From Brevundimonas aveniformis DSM 17977 (GTDB taxonomy: Bacteria > Pseudomonadota > Alphaproteobacteria > Caulobacterales > Caulobacteraceae): a stretch of DNA of 64,000 nucleotides. Of this stretch, positions 52,511 through 61,268 are shown piece after piece. The stretch covers positions 434,001 through 498,000 of the forward strand of contig NZ_AUAO01000002.1 in NCBI RefSeq assembly GCF_000428765.1. Direction: 5' to 3'. Position 1 is the stretch's first letter. Each line of letters starts with the position of its first letter. The notes beneath the pieces are model-generated. The model was not told the DNA's origin, did not search any database, and saw nothing but the letters and a program-made list of their open reading frames with translations. A program made the translations under genes and the position numbers.

Positions 52511-54136
52511 TTAGGGTTCCCGGATGCAAACGGCGTGCCGCCGGCGTTGCAAGGCCGCCACTGGAAGTTCGACACTCATCGACAGGCCTTCGCGCGCCCA
52601 CGTCTGTTCGAGGTGCCCCCCCAGCTGCCCTTCGATGGCCACCCGGGCCAGGGTAAATCCGAAGCCTGAGCTTTCCGGGACACGCACAATCTCAGGACCG
52701 CCGCGCTCAATCCAGTCCAGACGAAACCGATCGTCATCTGAGGACAGGCGAATGGTGATGCGGCCGTCAGGCGAAGATAAGGCACCGTATTTGGCGGCAT
52801 TGGTCGCAAGCTCATGGAACAGCAAGGCAATCGGGGTCGCCGCCTGATCGTCGAAAACAGCGTCGTCGCCTTCGACCACCAGTGAACCACTGTCCACGCT
52901 GACGTAAGCCGCCAGCATCTCACGAAGGAACGCGTGTAGCGTGGTGTGATCGCTCGACGGGTCAGCCGCCGCCGTGTGCGGTCGGACGAAGGCGTGGGCG
53001 CGCGCCAGGGCCTGAATCCGAGTCTTGAGCGCGGCCGCGAACTCCCCGGCCTCGGGGTGCTTTCGGGATGACAGCGTGATCAGCGCCGAGACGACAGCGA
53101 AGATGTTCTTGATCCGGTGGCTCAGCTCCTGGCTGACGACCTCGCGCTCCGCCTCGTGACGCTTGAGGTCTTCGATATCGGTACAGGTTCCAAACCAGCG
53201 GATGATCCGGCCATCGGCGTCGCGGATGGGCAAGGCGCGTCCCAGCGTCCAGCGATAGACGCCAGAGCGATGCCTCAACCGATATTCGATTTCGTAAGGC
53301 TCGCCGGTGCTGAGCGAGTGCCGCCATCGCTCCCAGGCGCGGTCCTGATCCTCGGGGTGGAACATGCCGTTCCACGCCTCGCCGTCGGTCGATCCCTCTG
53401 GAACGCCGGTAAATTCGTACCAGCGCGCGTTGTAGTAGTCGTGGAATCCGTCCGGCAGGGTCGACCAGACCATCTGAGGCATGGAATCGGAGATGGCGCG
53501 GAATCGCGCTTCGCTCTCGGCCAGCGCACCGGCAATCCGGGCCAGCTCCAGGTCGCGGACATTGTGCTCGCCTTCAGACTCTGCGGCCCCGGCCACCAGA
53601 CTGGAGCGCGAAGACAGAGCCCTGCGCAGTTCCAGTCCGACCATCACCTGCTCGGCCAGGATCGAAAGGGTACGGGTCTGTTCTTCGGTAAGGCCGCCGG
53701 GGCGCGGCTGGTCGTCGATCACACACAGGGTTCCTAGCGGTAGCCCTTCGGCGGTCCTGAGGAGCGTCCCCGCATAGAAACGGATGTGGGGCGGGCCGGT
53801 AACAAGCGGATTGTCTGCAAAGCGCGGGTCCAAGGTAGCGTCCGGCACGACCAGATCAGCGTCGTCCTCGACCGCGTGGGTGCAGAAGGAGATGTCGCGC
53901 GGCGTTTCACGAACGTCCAACCCCTGAGCGGCCTTGAACCACTGACGGTGTGAATCCAGCAGACTGACCAAAGCGACCTTGGTGTCGCAGGCGCGCGCGG
54001 CTACCTCGACCAGGCCGTCGAAGGATCGCTCGGGAAGCGTGTCCAGAACCTGATAGCTGTACAAGGCATCAAGCCGCTCCGCCTCGGTCCAGGGCGTCGA
54101 CAGCATGTGGATATCGTTCAAGCGAGTGTCCGGCAC
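52511..54136 (-). CDS. GAF-PAS sensor histidine kinase, HWE/HisKA_2 type
   Basis: A 541-residue soluble kinase. An N-terminal GAF domain (about 18-180) has CDTKVALVSLLDSHRQWFKA, RETPRDISFCTHAV and GTLLRTAEGLPLGTLCVIDD. A PAS domain (about 210-335) has SMPQMVWSTLPDGFHDYYNA and ends in WFGTCTDIEDLKRHEAE. The phosphoacceptor motif ELSHRIKNIFAVVSALI and the ATPase N box LFHELATNAAKYGALS are of the HWE/HisKA_2 class, with a GFGFTLARVAIEG lid. GTG at 54136 follows GGAG. The short receiver 50 bases downstream is the probable partner. Confidence 0.91.
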   Translation of the reverse strand: MPDTRLNDIHMLSTPWTEAERLDALYSYQVLDTLPERSFDGLVEVAARACDTKVALVSLLDSHRQWFKAAQGLDVRETPRDISFCTHAVEDDADLVVPDATLDPRFADNPLVTGPPHIRFYAGTLLRTAEGLPLGTLCVIDDQPRPGGLTEEQTRTLSILAEQVMVGLELRRALSSRSSLVAGAAESEGEHNVRDLELARIAGALAESEARFRAISDSMPQMVWSTLPDGFHDYYNARWYEFTGVPEGSTDGEAWNGMFHPEDQDRAWERWRHSLSTGEPYEIEYRLRHRSGVYRWTLGRALPIRDADGRIIRWFGTCTDIEDLKRHEAEREVVSQELSHRIKNIFAVVSALITLSSRKHPEAGEFAAALKTRIQALARAHAFVRPHTAAADPSSDHTTLHAFLREMLAAYVSVDSGSLVVEGDDAVFDDQAATPIALLFHELATNAAKYGALSSPDGRITIRLSSDDDRFRLDWIERGGPEIVRVPESSGFGFTLARVAIEGQLGGHLEQTWAREGLSMSVELPVAALQRRRHAVCIREP

Positions 54137-54189
54137 GCAAAACTCCGTGGGCTTAATGCCTGGAGATACGATTCGGTTGCAGGCGGAAT

Positions 54190-55449
54190 CTATTGCTCAG
54201 TCGACGCTCCAGCTGGGGGCTCGGGGCGGTTGATCTCCTCGACCTCGAGCTGTGGGACGGTCGGCGTCGGCTGGGCGGCTTCATATTCCGCCATCCGCGC
54301 ATTGATCGCGGCGATATCAGCCGCAGTGGCCTGCCGTCGCCCGCCGAGGCTAAGAACCCCGACCTGGCGAACCTGGCCGTCGATGACGACGGAGCGGCCC
54401 TCCTCGACGATGCCGGCCGCTTCGAGATCAGCGGCATTGGCGATGATTTGGCTGAGACGGGGGCGGGCAAACCGCGCCTCGTCGATGGCCGGTTCGCGCC
54501 CGGAATAGGCCTGCCGGAAGTTAGCCGTGTCACCGCTGGCCCCTATCCATCGATAGAAGATATGTGCGCCCAGCTGGTTCACCTTGGTCAGGGAGGGGGC
54601 CCACCACGGCCGGACATAGTCGGCGTGGTAGTGGGTCGCGGTTCCAACCGCTTCGGCGACATGGCCCGCCAGGGCCGCGCGCGCCACGCTGTCGGCCTGA
54701 TTCCAGGCCCAGGCCACGGGTGCCCTGGCCAGAGATCCGTCACAGGTGAAGGAGAACTGGCACCCCGTCACCCGTTCAGCCCCCTGGAAGACGACGCCGC
54801 AGACGGAGGCTGGGAAATTCGGATCCCGCACGCGGTTCAGCACGACCTGGGCGACGGCTTCCTGGCCTCGGCGGGGTTCCAGCGCCGCCTCATAGTAGAT
54901 GGCCTGGGTCAGACAGCGGATGGCGCGCCGACGATCCGTCTCGGACGCCGGACGGAAGGCAAAACCCGAGATCGGCCGGATAGCCCCAAAGACGATGGGA
55001 GCGGCGGCATTGACGCGCTGAATCTCGATTCCGGTCCGGCTCAGGGCATCCATGGGGGGGCGTCCGGTCAGGGACAGGTTTTCCCAGCCGGGGGTCAGGC
55101 CCCAGCTCGCCGGCGTCAGGGCGGGGTCATGGCGCCGGGCCAGCGCCAGGCCTGAAGGGTCCAGATTCGCTGCATATCGGTTCAGAGCCGCATCAGAGAT
55201 GTCCGGCCCGACACGCTCAGCGATGCCGGAAATGTTGCCGCGCTCGACACCGGCACCGCTCGCGATACTGGTGGCCAGCACCAGACCCAGCAAGGCGACC
55301 AGCCCAAAGCCCAGCGGCGCGCCCCTCAGTCGCCCAAAGGCCGGGGCGGACGTGGCCAGCCAGCCATCCAGGCGACGGGCCACGCGCTCAAGCCCCGGAC
55401 GGGCCGGGGCGAGGAACTGGCGGGCTCGCGATCGTAGTCGCTCTAACAT
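54190..55449 (-). CDS. Cell wall hydrolase, SleB family
   Basis: A 419-residue protein. After a basic start it has one membrane span (about residues 47-66), so it is anchored with its body in the periplasm. The SleB hydrolase domain (about 178-290) shows AIYYEAALEPRRGQEAVAQV, NRVRDPNFPASVCGVVFQG, TGCQFSFTCDGS and VGTATHYHADYV with HIFYRW. The catalytic Glu is in YYEA. It should cleave peptidoglycan (lytic transglycosylase-like/amidase chemistry is reported in the family). A proline-rich tail ends the protein. A paralogue is at 61269. Confidence 0.9.
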   Translation of the reverse strand: MLERLRSRARQFLAPARPGLERVARRLDGWLATSAPAFGRLRGAPLGFGLVALLGLVLATSIASGAGVERGNISGIAERVGPDISDAALNRYAANLDPSGLALARRHDPALTPASWGLTPGWENLSLTGRPPMDALSRTGIEIQRVNAAAPIVFGAIRPISGFAFRPASETDRRRAIRCLTQAIYYEAALEPRRGQEAVAQVVLNRVRDPNFPASVCGVVFQGAERVTGCQFSFTCDGSLARAPVAWAWNQADSVARAALAGHVAEAVGTATHYHADYVRPWWAPSLTKVNQLGAHIFYRWIGASGDTANFRQAYSGREPAIDEARFARPRLSQIIANAADLEAAGIVEEGRSVVIDGQVRQVGVLSLGGRRQATAADIAAINARMAEYEAAQPTPTVPQLEVEEINRPEPPAGASTEQ

Positions 55450-55596
55450 GGCAGCACCTTAGCCGAATTTGTTCGGCGGAAAGGTGGCGTCGTTCGTTCC
55501 TGACCCCGACCGGGTACGCGCGGCGTTTGGATCAGCCTGCCGTCCCGAACCGAATTCTCTTGCAAACCACCGGTCAGGAACTATCTTGTATCTGCT

Positions 55597-55615
55597 TATG
55601 CTCAATCGTAGCAAA
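55597..55615 (+). promoter_or_regulatory. Upstream imperfect copy of the nad operator
   Basis: TATGCTCAATCGTAGCAAA carries the full TATGCTCA half of the downstream palindrome and a degenerate right half (five of eight bases). It starts 59 bases before the start of the perfect copy, about 88 bases upstream of the nadA ATG. Confidence 0.5.
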
Positions 55616-55655
55616 AGCATCGGTCGGGCCCGCCGGCCTTCTTTCGGGCCCATCA

Positions 55656-55674
55656 TATGCTCAATATGAGCATA
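55656..55674 (+). promoter_or_regulatory. Perfect palindromic operator at the nadA leader
   Basis: TATGCTCAATATGAGCATA has perfect eight-base arms TATGCTCA / TGAGCATA with a three-base centre (ATA). It abuts the ribosome site AGGAGG (55674-55679) of nadA (ATG at 55685). Position fits a repressor of NAD synthesis (NadQ- or NrtR-like), but the regulator is not identified. Confidence 0.65.
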
Positions 55675-55684
55675 GGAGGCGTGG

Positions 55685-56767
55685 ATGGCTGACGGTACAA
55701 TGCTCCTGACCCCGGAGATCGAGCGCGAGACGGCGCGCGTCTGGGACAAGGTCAAGGATCAGGTGTCGCCCCTGGAATGGCGGGCCTATGCGCCACTGAT
55801 TGCCGAAATCAACCGGCTGAAGCGCGAACGCGGCGCGGTCATCCTGGCGCACAACTACATGACGCCCGAAATCTTCCACGGCGTCGGCGACTATGTCGGT
55901 GATAGCCTCGGCTTGGCCAAGGAGGCGGCGCGTTCCGACGCCAAGGTGATCGTCCAGGCGGGCGTTCACTTCATGGCCGAAACCTCCAAGATCCTAAGCC
56001 CGGACAAGACCGTGCTGATCCCCGACCTGCGCGCCGGCTGTTCGTTGGCCAGTTCGATCACCGGCGCGGACGTGCGCCTGATCAAGCAACGGTATCCGGG
56101 CCTTCCGGTCATCACCTATGTAAATACGACCGCCGATGTGAAGGCAGAGACAGACATCTGCTGCACCTCGGCCAATGCGGTGCAGATCGTCGAATGGGCG
56201 GCCAGAGAGTGGGGCGTCGACCGTGTCATCCTGATCCCGGACGAGTACTTGGCCCGCAACGTCGCCCAACAGACCGATGTGAAGATCATCGCCTGGGCCG
56301 GCCATTGTGAGGTGCACAAGCGTTTCACCACCGCCGACATCGCCGACATGCGCGCCGCCTGGCCGGATGCAGAGGTCCTGGCCCACCCGGAATGCCCCGA
56401 GGAGATCCTCGAGGCCGCTGATTTCGCAGGTTCGACCGCGGCCATGACCGACTATGTGATGAAGCATCGTCCGGCACGGGTGGTGATGATCACCGAATGT
56501 TCGATGGCGTCCAACATCAAGGGCGACCTGCCGGACACCCAGTTCGTCGGCCCGTGCAATCTGTGCCCGCACATGAAGCGGATCACGCTGAAAAACATCC
56601 GCGACTGTCTGCTGAATATGCAGTTCGAGGTCACGGTCGATGAAGACATCGCCGAGCGGGCACGACTGGCGGTCCAGCGCATGGTCGACCTGCCGCCGCC
56701 AGAGGTGCCGGCGCGCTATGATCTGGTTCGGGCGCGTGGCCATACGGTTCAGGTCGAGTTGATCTAG
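55685..56767 (+). CDS. nadA: Quinolinate synthase
   Basis: A 360-residue iron-sulfur enzyme that condenses iminoaspartate with dihydroxyacetone phosphate to quinolinate. The three conserved Cys of the 4Fe-4S site occur in [26 protein letters not shown] and [17 protein letters not shown]. Other signatures are [34 protein letters not shown] and [16 protein letters not shown]. Its length is that of the proteobacterial NadA with an N-terminal extension. It heads the nad operon behind a strong operator and AGGAGG site. Confidence 0.97.
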   Translation: MADGTMLLTPEIERETARVWDKVKDQVSPLEWRAYAPLIAEINRLKRERGAVILAHNYMTPEIFHGVGDYVGDSLGLAKEAARSDAKVIVQAGVHFMAETSKILSPDKTVLIPDLRAGCSLASSITGADVRLIKQRYPGLPVITYVNTTADVKAETDICCTSANAVQIVEWAAREWGVDRVILIPDEYLARNVAQQTDVKIIAWAGHCEVHKRFTTADIADMRAAWPDAEVLAHPECPEEILEAADFAGSTAAMTDYVMKHRPARVVMITECSMASNIKGDLPDTQFVGPCNLCPHMKRITLKNIRDCLLNMQFEVTVDEDIAERARLAVQRMVDLPPPEVPARYDLVRARGHTVQVELI

Positions 56768-56809
56768 ACGGCGCTTGCGAAGCCTGATCCTGAGGTCCAA
56801 CTGACAGCC

Positions 56810-57652
56810 ATGAGCAACGATACCCGCCGTCCCGGTCCGTGGGACCGTCCCGAAGGTCCGCACCGCGCCGCGCCAACGGTGCCTGATCCCTCCTCCGGCA
56901 TAGAGCCACCGCCCGTCCGGGGGCAGCACCCGGCCATCGCTATCGGCGGCACGCTGCTGTTTGCTGGCTTTATCTGGTGGATCTCCGGCAGCTGGATCGT
57001 CGCCCTGGCGTTGATCTTCGGCCTGATCGTGCATGAATACGGCCATGTCCTGGCGATGAACCGGCTCGGTATGGGACCGGCGAAGATTTACATCATCCCG
57101 TTCCTGGGCGGGGTTGCGGCGGGTCAGCGCGCGCCGCGCAGCGTCTGGGACGGGGTTAAGGTGTCCCTAGCCGGGCCGTTGTTCGGGCTTTTGGCGACGA
57201 TCCCCTTTTTCGCGCTCGGCTTTGTCCTCGGCGACCCCATGTGGTTGCTGGGGGCCTTTGTCATTTCGATGATCAACCTGATCAACCTGGCCCCGGCGCC
57301 GCCGTTGGATGGGGCCAAGGCGCTTGGACCGGTGCTGGCGCGTATCCATCCCTGGGTCGAACAGGGTGCCATGCTGGCCATCGGCGCGATCGTCATCGTC
57401 TGGGCGCTGACACGCGGCAGCTACATCTTCGGCGTCTTCATGGCACTGGCGCTGTTCGGACACCTGCGGCAGGGCGCACGGCCGCACGCCGGACGCCCGC
57501 TGACGAATGTGGAGACGGCCAAGAGTATCGGCCTGTATCTAACAACAGCCGCAGCCTGCGTGGGCGTCGGCCTGGTCGCGCCAACGATGATTGCGGGGGA
57601 TCCCTGGCAAGGACTGTCGGCCATCGGCAGCTGGCTGGGCCTGACGCGTTGA
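56810..57652 (+). CDS. Site-2 protease family (M50) membrane metalloprotease
   Basis: A 280-residue inner-membrane protein. A polar Pro-rich start (about residues 1-40) precedes about six hydrophobic segments. The zinc site is the HExxH motif in LIVHEYGHVLAMNRLGMGPA and the third ligand Asp in NLAPAPPLDGAKALGPVLAR (LDG motif), as in intramembrane site-2 proteases. Length and segments fit the small SpoIVFB-like group. The substrate is unknown. It lies between nadA and nadB and its TGA overlaps the nadB start (TTGA), so it is made in step with NAD enzymes. Confidence 0.87.
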   Translation: MSNDTRRPGPWDRPEGPHRAAPTVPDPSSGIEPPPVRGQHPAIAIGGTLLFAGFIWWISGSWIVALALIFGLIVHEYGHVLAMNRLGMGPAKIYIIPFLGGVAAGQRAPRSVWDGVKVSLAGPLFGLLATIPFFALGFVLGDPMWLLGAFVISMINLINLAPAPPLDGAKALGPVLARIHPWVEQGAMLAIGAIVIVWALTRGSYIFGVFMALALFGHLRQGARPHAGRPLTNVETAKSIGLYLTTAAACVGVGLVAPTMIAGDPWQGLSAIGSWLGLTR

Positions 57653-59184
57653 CCCAAACCCTCGTTCACGACGGTGTTCTCGTCATCGGCGGCGGGCTGG
57701 CCGGTCTGTCGGCGGCGCTGGAGGCGGCCCCGCGCAAGGTGCTGGTGGTGACGCCGGCCCCCCTGCTGGAGGCCTGTTCCTCGGCCTGGGCTCAAGGGGG
57801 TGTCGCTGCGGCGCTGCAGCCAGGCGACGGTGCCGACCTGCACGCGCGGGATACCGCCGCTGCCGGTGGAGGTCTGGTTGAGCCCGAGGTCACCCAGGCC
57901 CTGACCCGCAAGGGTCGCGAGACAGTCGAGTGGCTGGCGGGACTGGGCGCGCCCTTCGACCGCACCGAGCAGGGCGAGTTCGCCGTCGGTCTGGAAGCCG
58001 CGCATTCGCGTCCCCGTGTGGCGCGTGTCGGCGGCGACGGGGCGGGCCGGGCCATCCTGTCGGCCCTGGTCGTGGCGGTGCGAGGAGCCGGGCACATCAC
58101 CACCTGGGAAGATGGACGTCTGCGTGCCCTGATCCAGGACAATGCCGGGCGCGTACGAGGGGCGCTGATCGAGCGGCAGGGGCGACTGATCCGGCTTCTG
58201 GCCCCTGCCGTTGTCCTGGCCACCGGGGGATACGGCGGTCTGTTTGCGCACACGACGACGCCGGCGAGCCTCCTGGGGGAAGGGCTGGCCGCTGCCTGGC
58301 TGGCAGGTGCAGATATTCGGGATCCCGAGTTCGTTCAGTTTCACCCGACGGCGATCAATATCGGCCTGGACCCGATGCCCTTGGCGACGGAAGCCCTTCG
58401 TGGCGAGGGCGCGCGACTGGTCGATGCAGAGGGTGCCTTCCTGCTCGGACCGGAGGCGGATGCTGACCTGAAGTCACGCGACCAGATCGCTCGTGCGGTC
58501 CACGCCGCCATGGAATCCGGCCGAGGGGTCTTTCTGGATGCGCGCCGGGCGATCGGTATGACCTTCCCGGCACATTTCCCGGCGGTGTTTGCGGCCTGTA
58601 TGCGTGCGGGCATTGATCCCCGGCTTCAGCCGATCCCGGTGGCGGCTGCGGCACACTACGCCATGGGGGGCATCGTTGCCGATGAGGAAGGCCGCACGAC
58701 GCTGGAGGGCCTGTTTGCCGTCGGAGAATGCGCCTCAACCGGTGTCCATGGTGCCAACCGCCTGGCTTCCAACTCGCTGCTGGAAGCCGCGGCCTTCGGT
58801 CGTCTGGCGGGGCGTGCCGCCGCCGGCGCGGTGGACATTGCCGATCGCCCGGCTGTAGGGCCGACGACCGCACAGGATCTGCCGGCCGAGGCGCTCGGCA
58901 CGCTGCGCCAGACGATGAGCCGCGAGGTTGGGGTCACCCGGGACGGCGTGGGACTGTCTCGGGCCCTTGAACAGATTTCCGTCCTGGAGCGCGCCGTGCC
59001 CGGTGCCTTGCCACTGATCACGGCGCGTTTGACCGTCCAGGCGGCGCTGGACCGCCGCGAAAGCCGTGGCGGCCACTTCCGGTCGGACTACCCCCAGGCC
59101 TTGCCGGTCGCGCACCACACCGTGTTGCGGCGTGCCATGGACCACGAGCCGTCATCGGCCAAACCCAGAGAGACAACGCCATGA
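57649..59184 (+). CDS. nadB: L-aspartate oxidase
   Basis: A 511-residue flavoprotein that oxidises L-aspartate to iminoaspartate, the substrate of NadA. The FAD site DGVLVIGGGLAGLSAALEAA, the active segment SSAWAQGGVAAALQPGDGAD, and DPEFVQFHPTAINIG and HYAMGGIVADEEGRTTLEGL with VGECASTGVHGANRLASNSL are typical; the C-terminal helical domain (about 410-505) is present. TTG at 57649 overlaps the protease stop (TTGA). I see no ATG or GTG before the FAD site, so the rare TTG start is likely and may keep NadB low. Confidence 0.94.
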   Translation: MTQTLVHDGVLVIGGGLAGLSAALEAAPRKVLVVTPAPLLEACSSAWAQGGVAAALQPGDGADLHARDTAAAGGGLVEPEVTQALTRKGRETVEWLAGLGAPFDRTEQGEFAVGLEAAHSRPRVARVGGDGAGRAILSALVVAVRGAGHITTWEDGRLRALIQDNAGRVRGALIERQGRLIRLLAPAVVLATGGYGGLFAHTTTPASLLGEGLAAAWLAGADIRDPEFVQFHPTAINIGLDPMPLATEALRGEGARLVDAEGAFLLGPEADADLKSRDQIARAVHAAMESGRGVFLDARRAIGMTFPAHFPAVFAACMRAGIDPRLQPIPVAAAAHYAMGGIVADEEGRTTLEGLFAVGECASTGVHGANRLASNSLLEAAAFGRLAGRAAAGAVDIADRPAVGPTTAQDLPAEALGTLRQTMSREVGVTRDGVGLSRALEQISVLERAVPGALPLITARLTVQAALDRRESRGGHFRSDYPQALPVAHHTVLRRAMDHEPSSAKPRETTP

Positions 59185-60026
59185 TCCGCGTCCTGCCTGA
59201 TCTGATGATCAAGCCGATCATCGAGGCCGCCCTGGCTGAAGACTTGGGCCGGGCAGGCGATGTCACGGCCCAGGCGTGTATCCCCGCCGGCACGCGGATG
59301 ACCGCCGTATTTGCCGCCCGCAAGCCGGGGGTCCTGGCCGGGGTGGATTGCGTTCGTCTGGCCGTCCATGCGCTGGATGCCAGGGCGAAGGTCGATCTAC
59401 GCCTGGGTGACGGAGATGCCTTTGAGGCAGGGACGGTCCTGGTTGAGGTTGAGGCCGACGCCCATGCCTTGCTGGCTGCCGAGCGGACCTCGCTGAACCT
59501 GCTTGGGCGGCTCTGTGGCATTGCAACCCTGACCCGCGACTACGTCAGCGCCGTCGCCGGCACCGGCGCGCGTATCGCCGATACGCGCAAGACGACGCCG
59601 GGCCTGCGCGCGCTTGAAAAGCATGCGGTGGTTTGTGGGGGAGGGGGCAATCACCGCTTCGGTTTGGATGACGCGATCCTGATCAAGGACAACCACGTCG
59701 CCCTGGCCGGCGGGGTCGGCGAGGCGGTGCGCCGCGCCCGCGCCTCCGTCGGCCATCTGATGAAGGTGGAGGTCGAGATTGATCGCCTGGATCAACTCGA
59801 ACCCGCCGTGGCCGAGGGGCCGGATGTCATCATGCTCGACAACTTCAGCTTGGGAGACATGCGCGCGGCTGTGGTCCGCGTGGCGGGTCGCGTGACGTTG
59901 GAGGCCTCGGGCGGTGTCAATCTTCAGACCGTGCGCGCGATCGCCGAGACGGGCGTGAACGTGATCTCGGTTGGGGCCCTGACCCATTCGGTCACGGCGC
60001 TCGATGTGGGCCTGGACATTCTTTAG
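59181..60026 (+). CDS. nadC: Nicotinate-nucleotide pyrophosphorylase (carboxylating)
   Basis: A 281-residue quinolinate phosphoribosyltransferase that makes nicotinate mononucleotide. Signatures are EDLGRAGDVTAQACIPAG, LLAAERTSLNLLGRLCGIAT, ADTRKTTPGLRALEKHAV, HRFGLDDAILIKDNHVALAG and VDVIMLDNFS-type (PDVIMLDNFSLGDMRAAV) with LEASGGVNLQTVRAIAETGV. Length is normal. ATG overlaps the nadB stop, completing nadA-protease-nadB-nadC. The 3' end overlaps the convergent acyltransferase gene by four bases (TTAG). Confidence 0.97.
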   Translation: MIRVLPDLMIKPIIEAALAEDLGRAGDVTAQACIPAGTRMTAVFAARKPGVLAGVDCVRLAVHALDARAKVDLRLGDGDAFEAGTVLVEVEADAHALLAAERTSLNLLGRLCGIATLTRDYVSAVAGTGARIADTRKTTPGLRALEKHAVVCGGGGNHRFGLDDAILIKDNHVALAGGVGEAVRRARASVGHLMKVEVEIDRLDQLEPAVAEGPDVIMLDNFSLGDMRAAVVRVAGRVTLEASGGVNLQTVRAIAETGVNVISVGALTHSVTALDVGLDIL

Positions 60027-61138
60027 GAAGGCTGGGCCACCGGGCTTGAGGGTTTGGCGGGGGCCCGCTTCATCAGCCCTCTCAGCCAGGTCTGTATCGG
60101 CTTGTCGATGAGCAGATAGAACAGGCCGGCGGCCGTCAGGACGACAACCAACGCTCCGATCCAGGCCCACCAGCCGACGCGAATCTGCAGGGCGTCCAGC
60201 CCACTGAACCAGACAGTGCCGACAACCGCGTGGGTGAGGAAAAGGGCGAAGGACACATTTCCAAGCGTCCTGATCGCACGTGTTCGCCTCAGACCGAGAT
60301 TGTCCGCGCCGACGACGAGCGTTGCCAGAGCCACGATGGACGCCAGGGCGCTGAACTCAGACATGGGGGTGGCCTGGATGGCGACAACCGCACCTAAAGC
60401 CGCCAGGCAGCTGGCCAAGGCTACCGGCCTGCTGACCGACCGTCCCTGCGCAAAACGAGCCAGCAGCGTGCCGAGAATGAAGAATGGCAAGGCCCTGACC
60501 ACGCCGTGATGGAAGGCCAGATTGTAGAGTGAGGTGCCCAGAATGCGTTGGCTAAGCCACGCGGCCAGGATGACGATGCCAAAGCCTAGAATGAGTGCCC
60601 AGCCGCGCCCCATGACGCGCCTGGTCAAAAGCCAGATCAATGGGAACAGGGCGTAGCAGACGATCAGCGCCGACAGCGTCCAGCTCGGCTCATTCCAGCT
60701 TGGTTGATCGGTCACGCCCCAGGCGTGGATCAGAAGGGCTTGATAGATCAGGTCGGAGGTCTGGAAACGCTCGGGTGAATCCGAGGGGATACCGAGAAGA
60801 CCCGCCACGGCCAGAAGAATGGCCAGCCCTCCCAGAACAATGAGATGTGGCGGCCAGATCCTCATCAGGCGTCGCGTCAGGAAGCTGAGCGGATGGGTCG
60901 TCAGGCCGTCGAGGGAGTCGCCGTAAGCCCGACCCAGCACATAGCCCGAAACAATAATGAAGAAGTCCGTCGCGAGCCAACCCCGGTCCAGCATCGGATA
61001 CGCGGCGGTCAGGTCAACTGGAGCATTTGAACCGAAATGGTACAAAACGATGAAGGCGGCGGCCAGAAAACGAAGAAGATCCAACGCGCCAGCGCCTTCA
61101 CCCTTGCCGGTCGGCTGGGCGAGAGAGCTGGGGGACAT
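60023..61138 (-). CDS. Acyltransferase 3 (AT3) family membrane protein
   Basis: A 371-residue integral membrane protein of the AT3 family. DLLRFLAAAFIVLYHFG, with the conserved Arg and His, is the active site region near residue 30; about ten hydrophobic segments follow through LRRTRAIRTLGNVSFALFLT and end with FYLLIDKPIQTWLRG. These proteins O-acylate surface sugars, peptidoglycan or other cell-envelope molecules. The ATG at 61138 starts where the family does; an in-frame start at 61213 would add 25 non-conserved residues. It is convergent with nadC. Confidence 0.88.
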   Translation of the reverse strand: MSPSSLAQPTGKGEGAGALDLLRFLAAAFIVLYHFGSNAPVDLTAAYPMLDRGWLATDFFIIVSGYVLGRAYGDSLDGLTTHPLSFLTRRLMRIWPPHLIVLGGLAILLAVAGLLGIPSDSPERFQTSDLIYQALLIHAWGVTDQPSWNEPSWTLSALIVCYALFPLIWLLTRRVMGRGWALILGFGIVILAAWLSQRILGTSLYNLAFHHGVVRALPFFILGTLLARFAQGRSVSRPVALASCLAALGAVVAIQATPMSEFSALASIVALATLVVGADNLGLRRTRAIRTLGNVSFALFLTHAVVGTVWFSGLDALQIRVGWWAWIGALVVVLTAAGLFYLLIDKPIQTWLRGLMKRAPAKPSSPVAQPS

Positions 61139-61213
61139 GGTACGCGGTACTCCAAAACGATACACTTGGCGTTCGCTGTGCAACCGTTGAGCCGGGCCTG
61201 CCATGCACAGCAA

Positions 61214-61235
61214 AACGCCCGCTTTCGCGGGCGTT
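61214..61235 (-). terminator. Intrinsic terminator after the second sleB gene
   Basis: AACGCCCGC / GCGGGCGTT with loop TTTC. On the reverse strand the stem is followed by TTTTG. It lies 34 bases past the stop of the leftward SleB gene (61269). Confidence 0.8.
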
Positions 61236-61268
61236 CAACGCTTGGAAATGGAAGCGTAAGGTAGCGGC

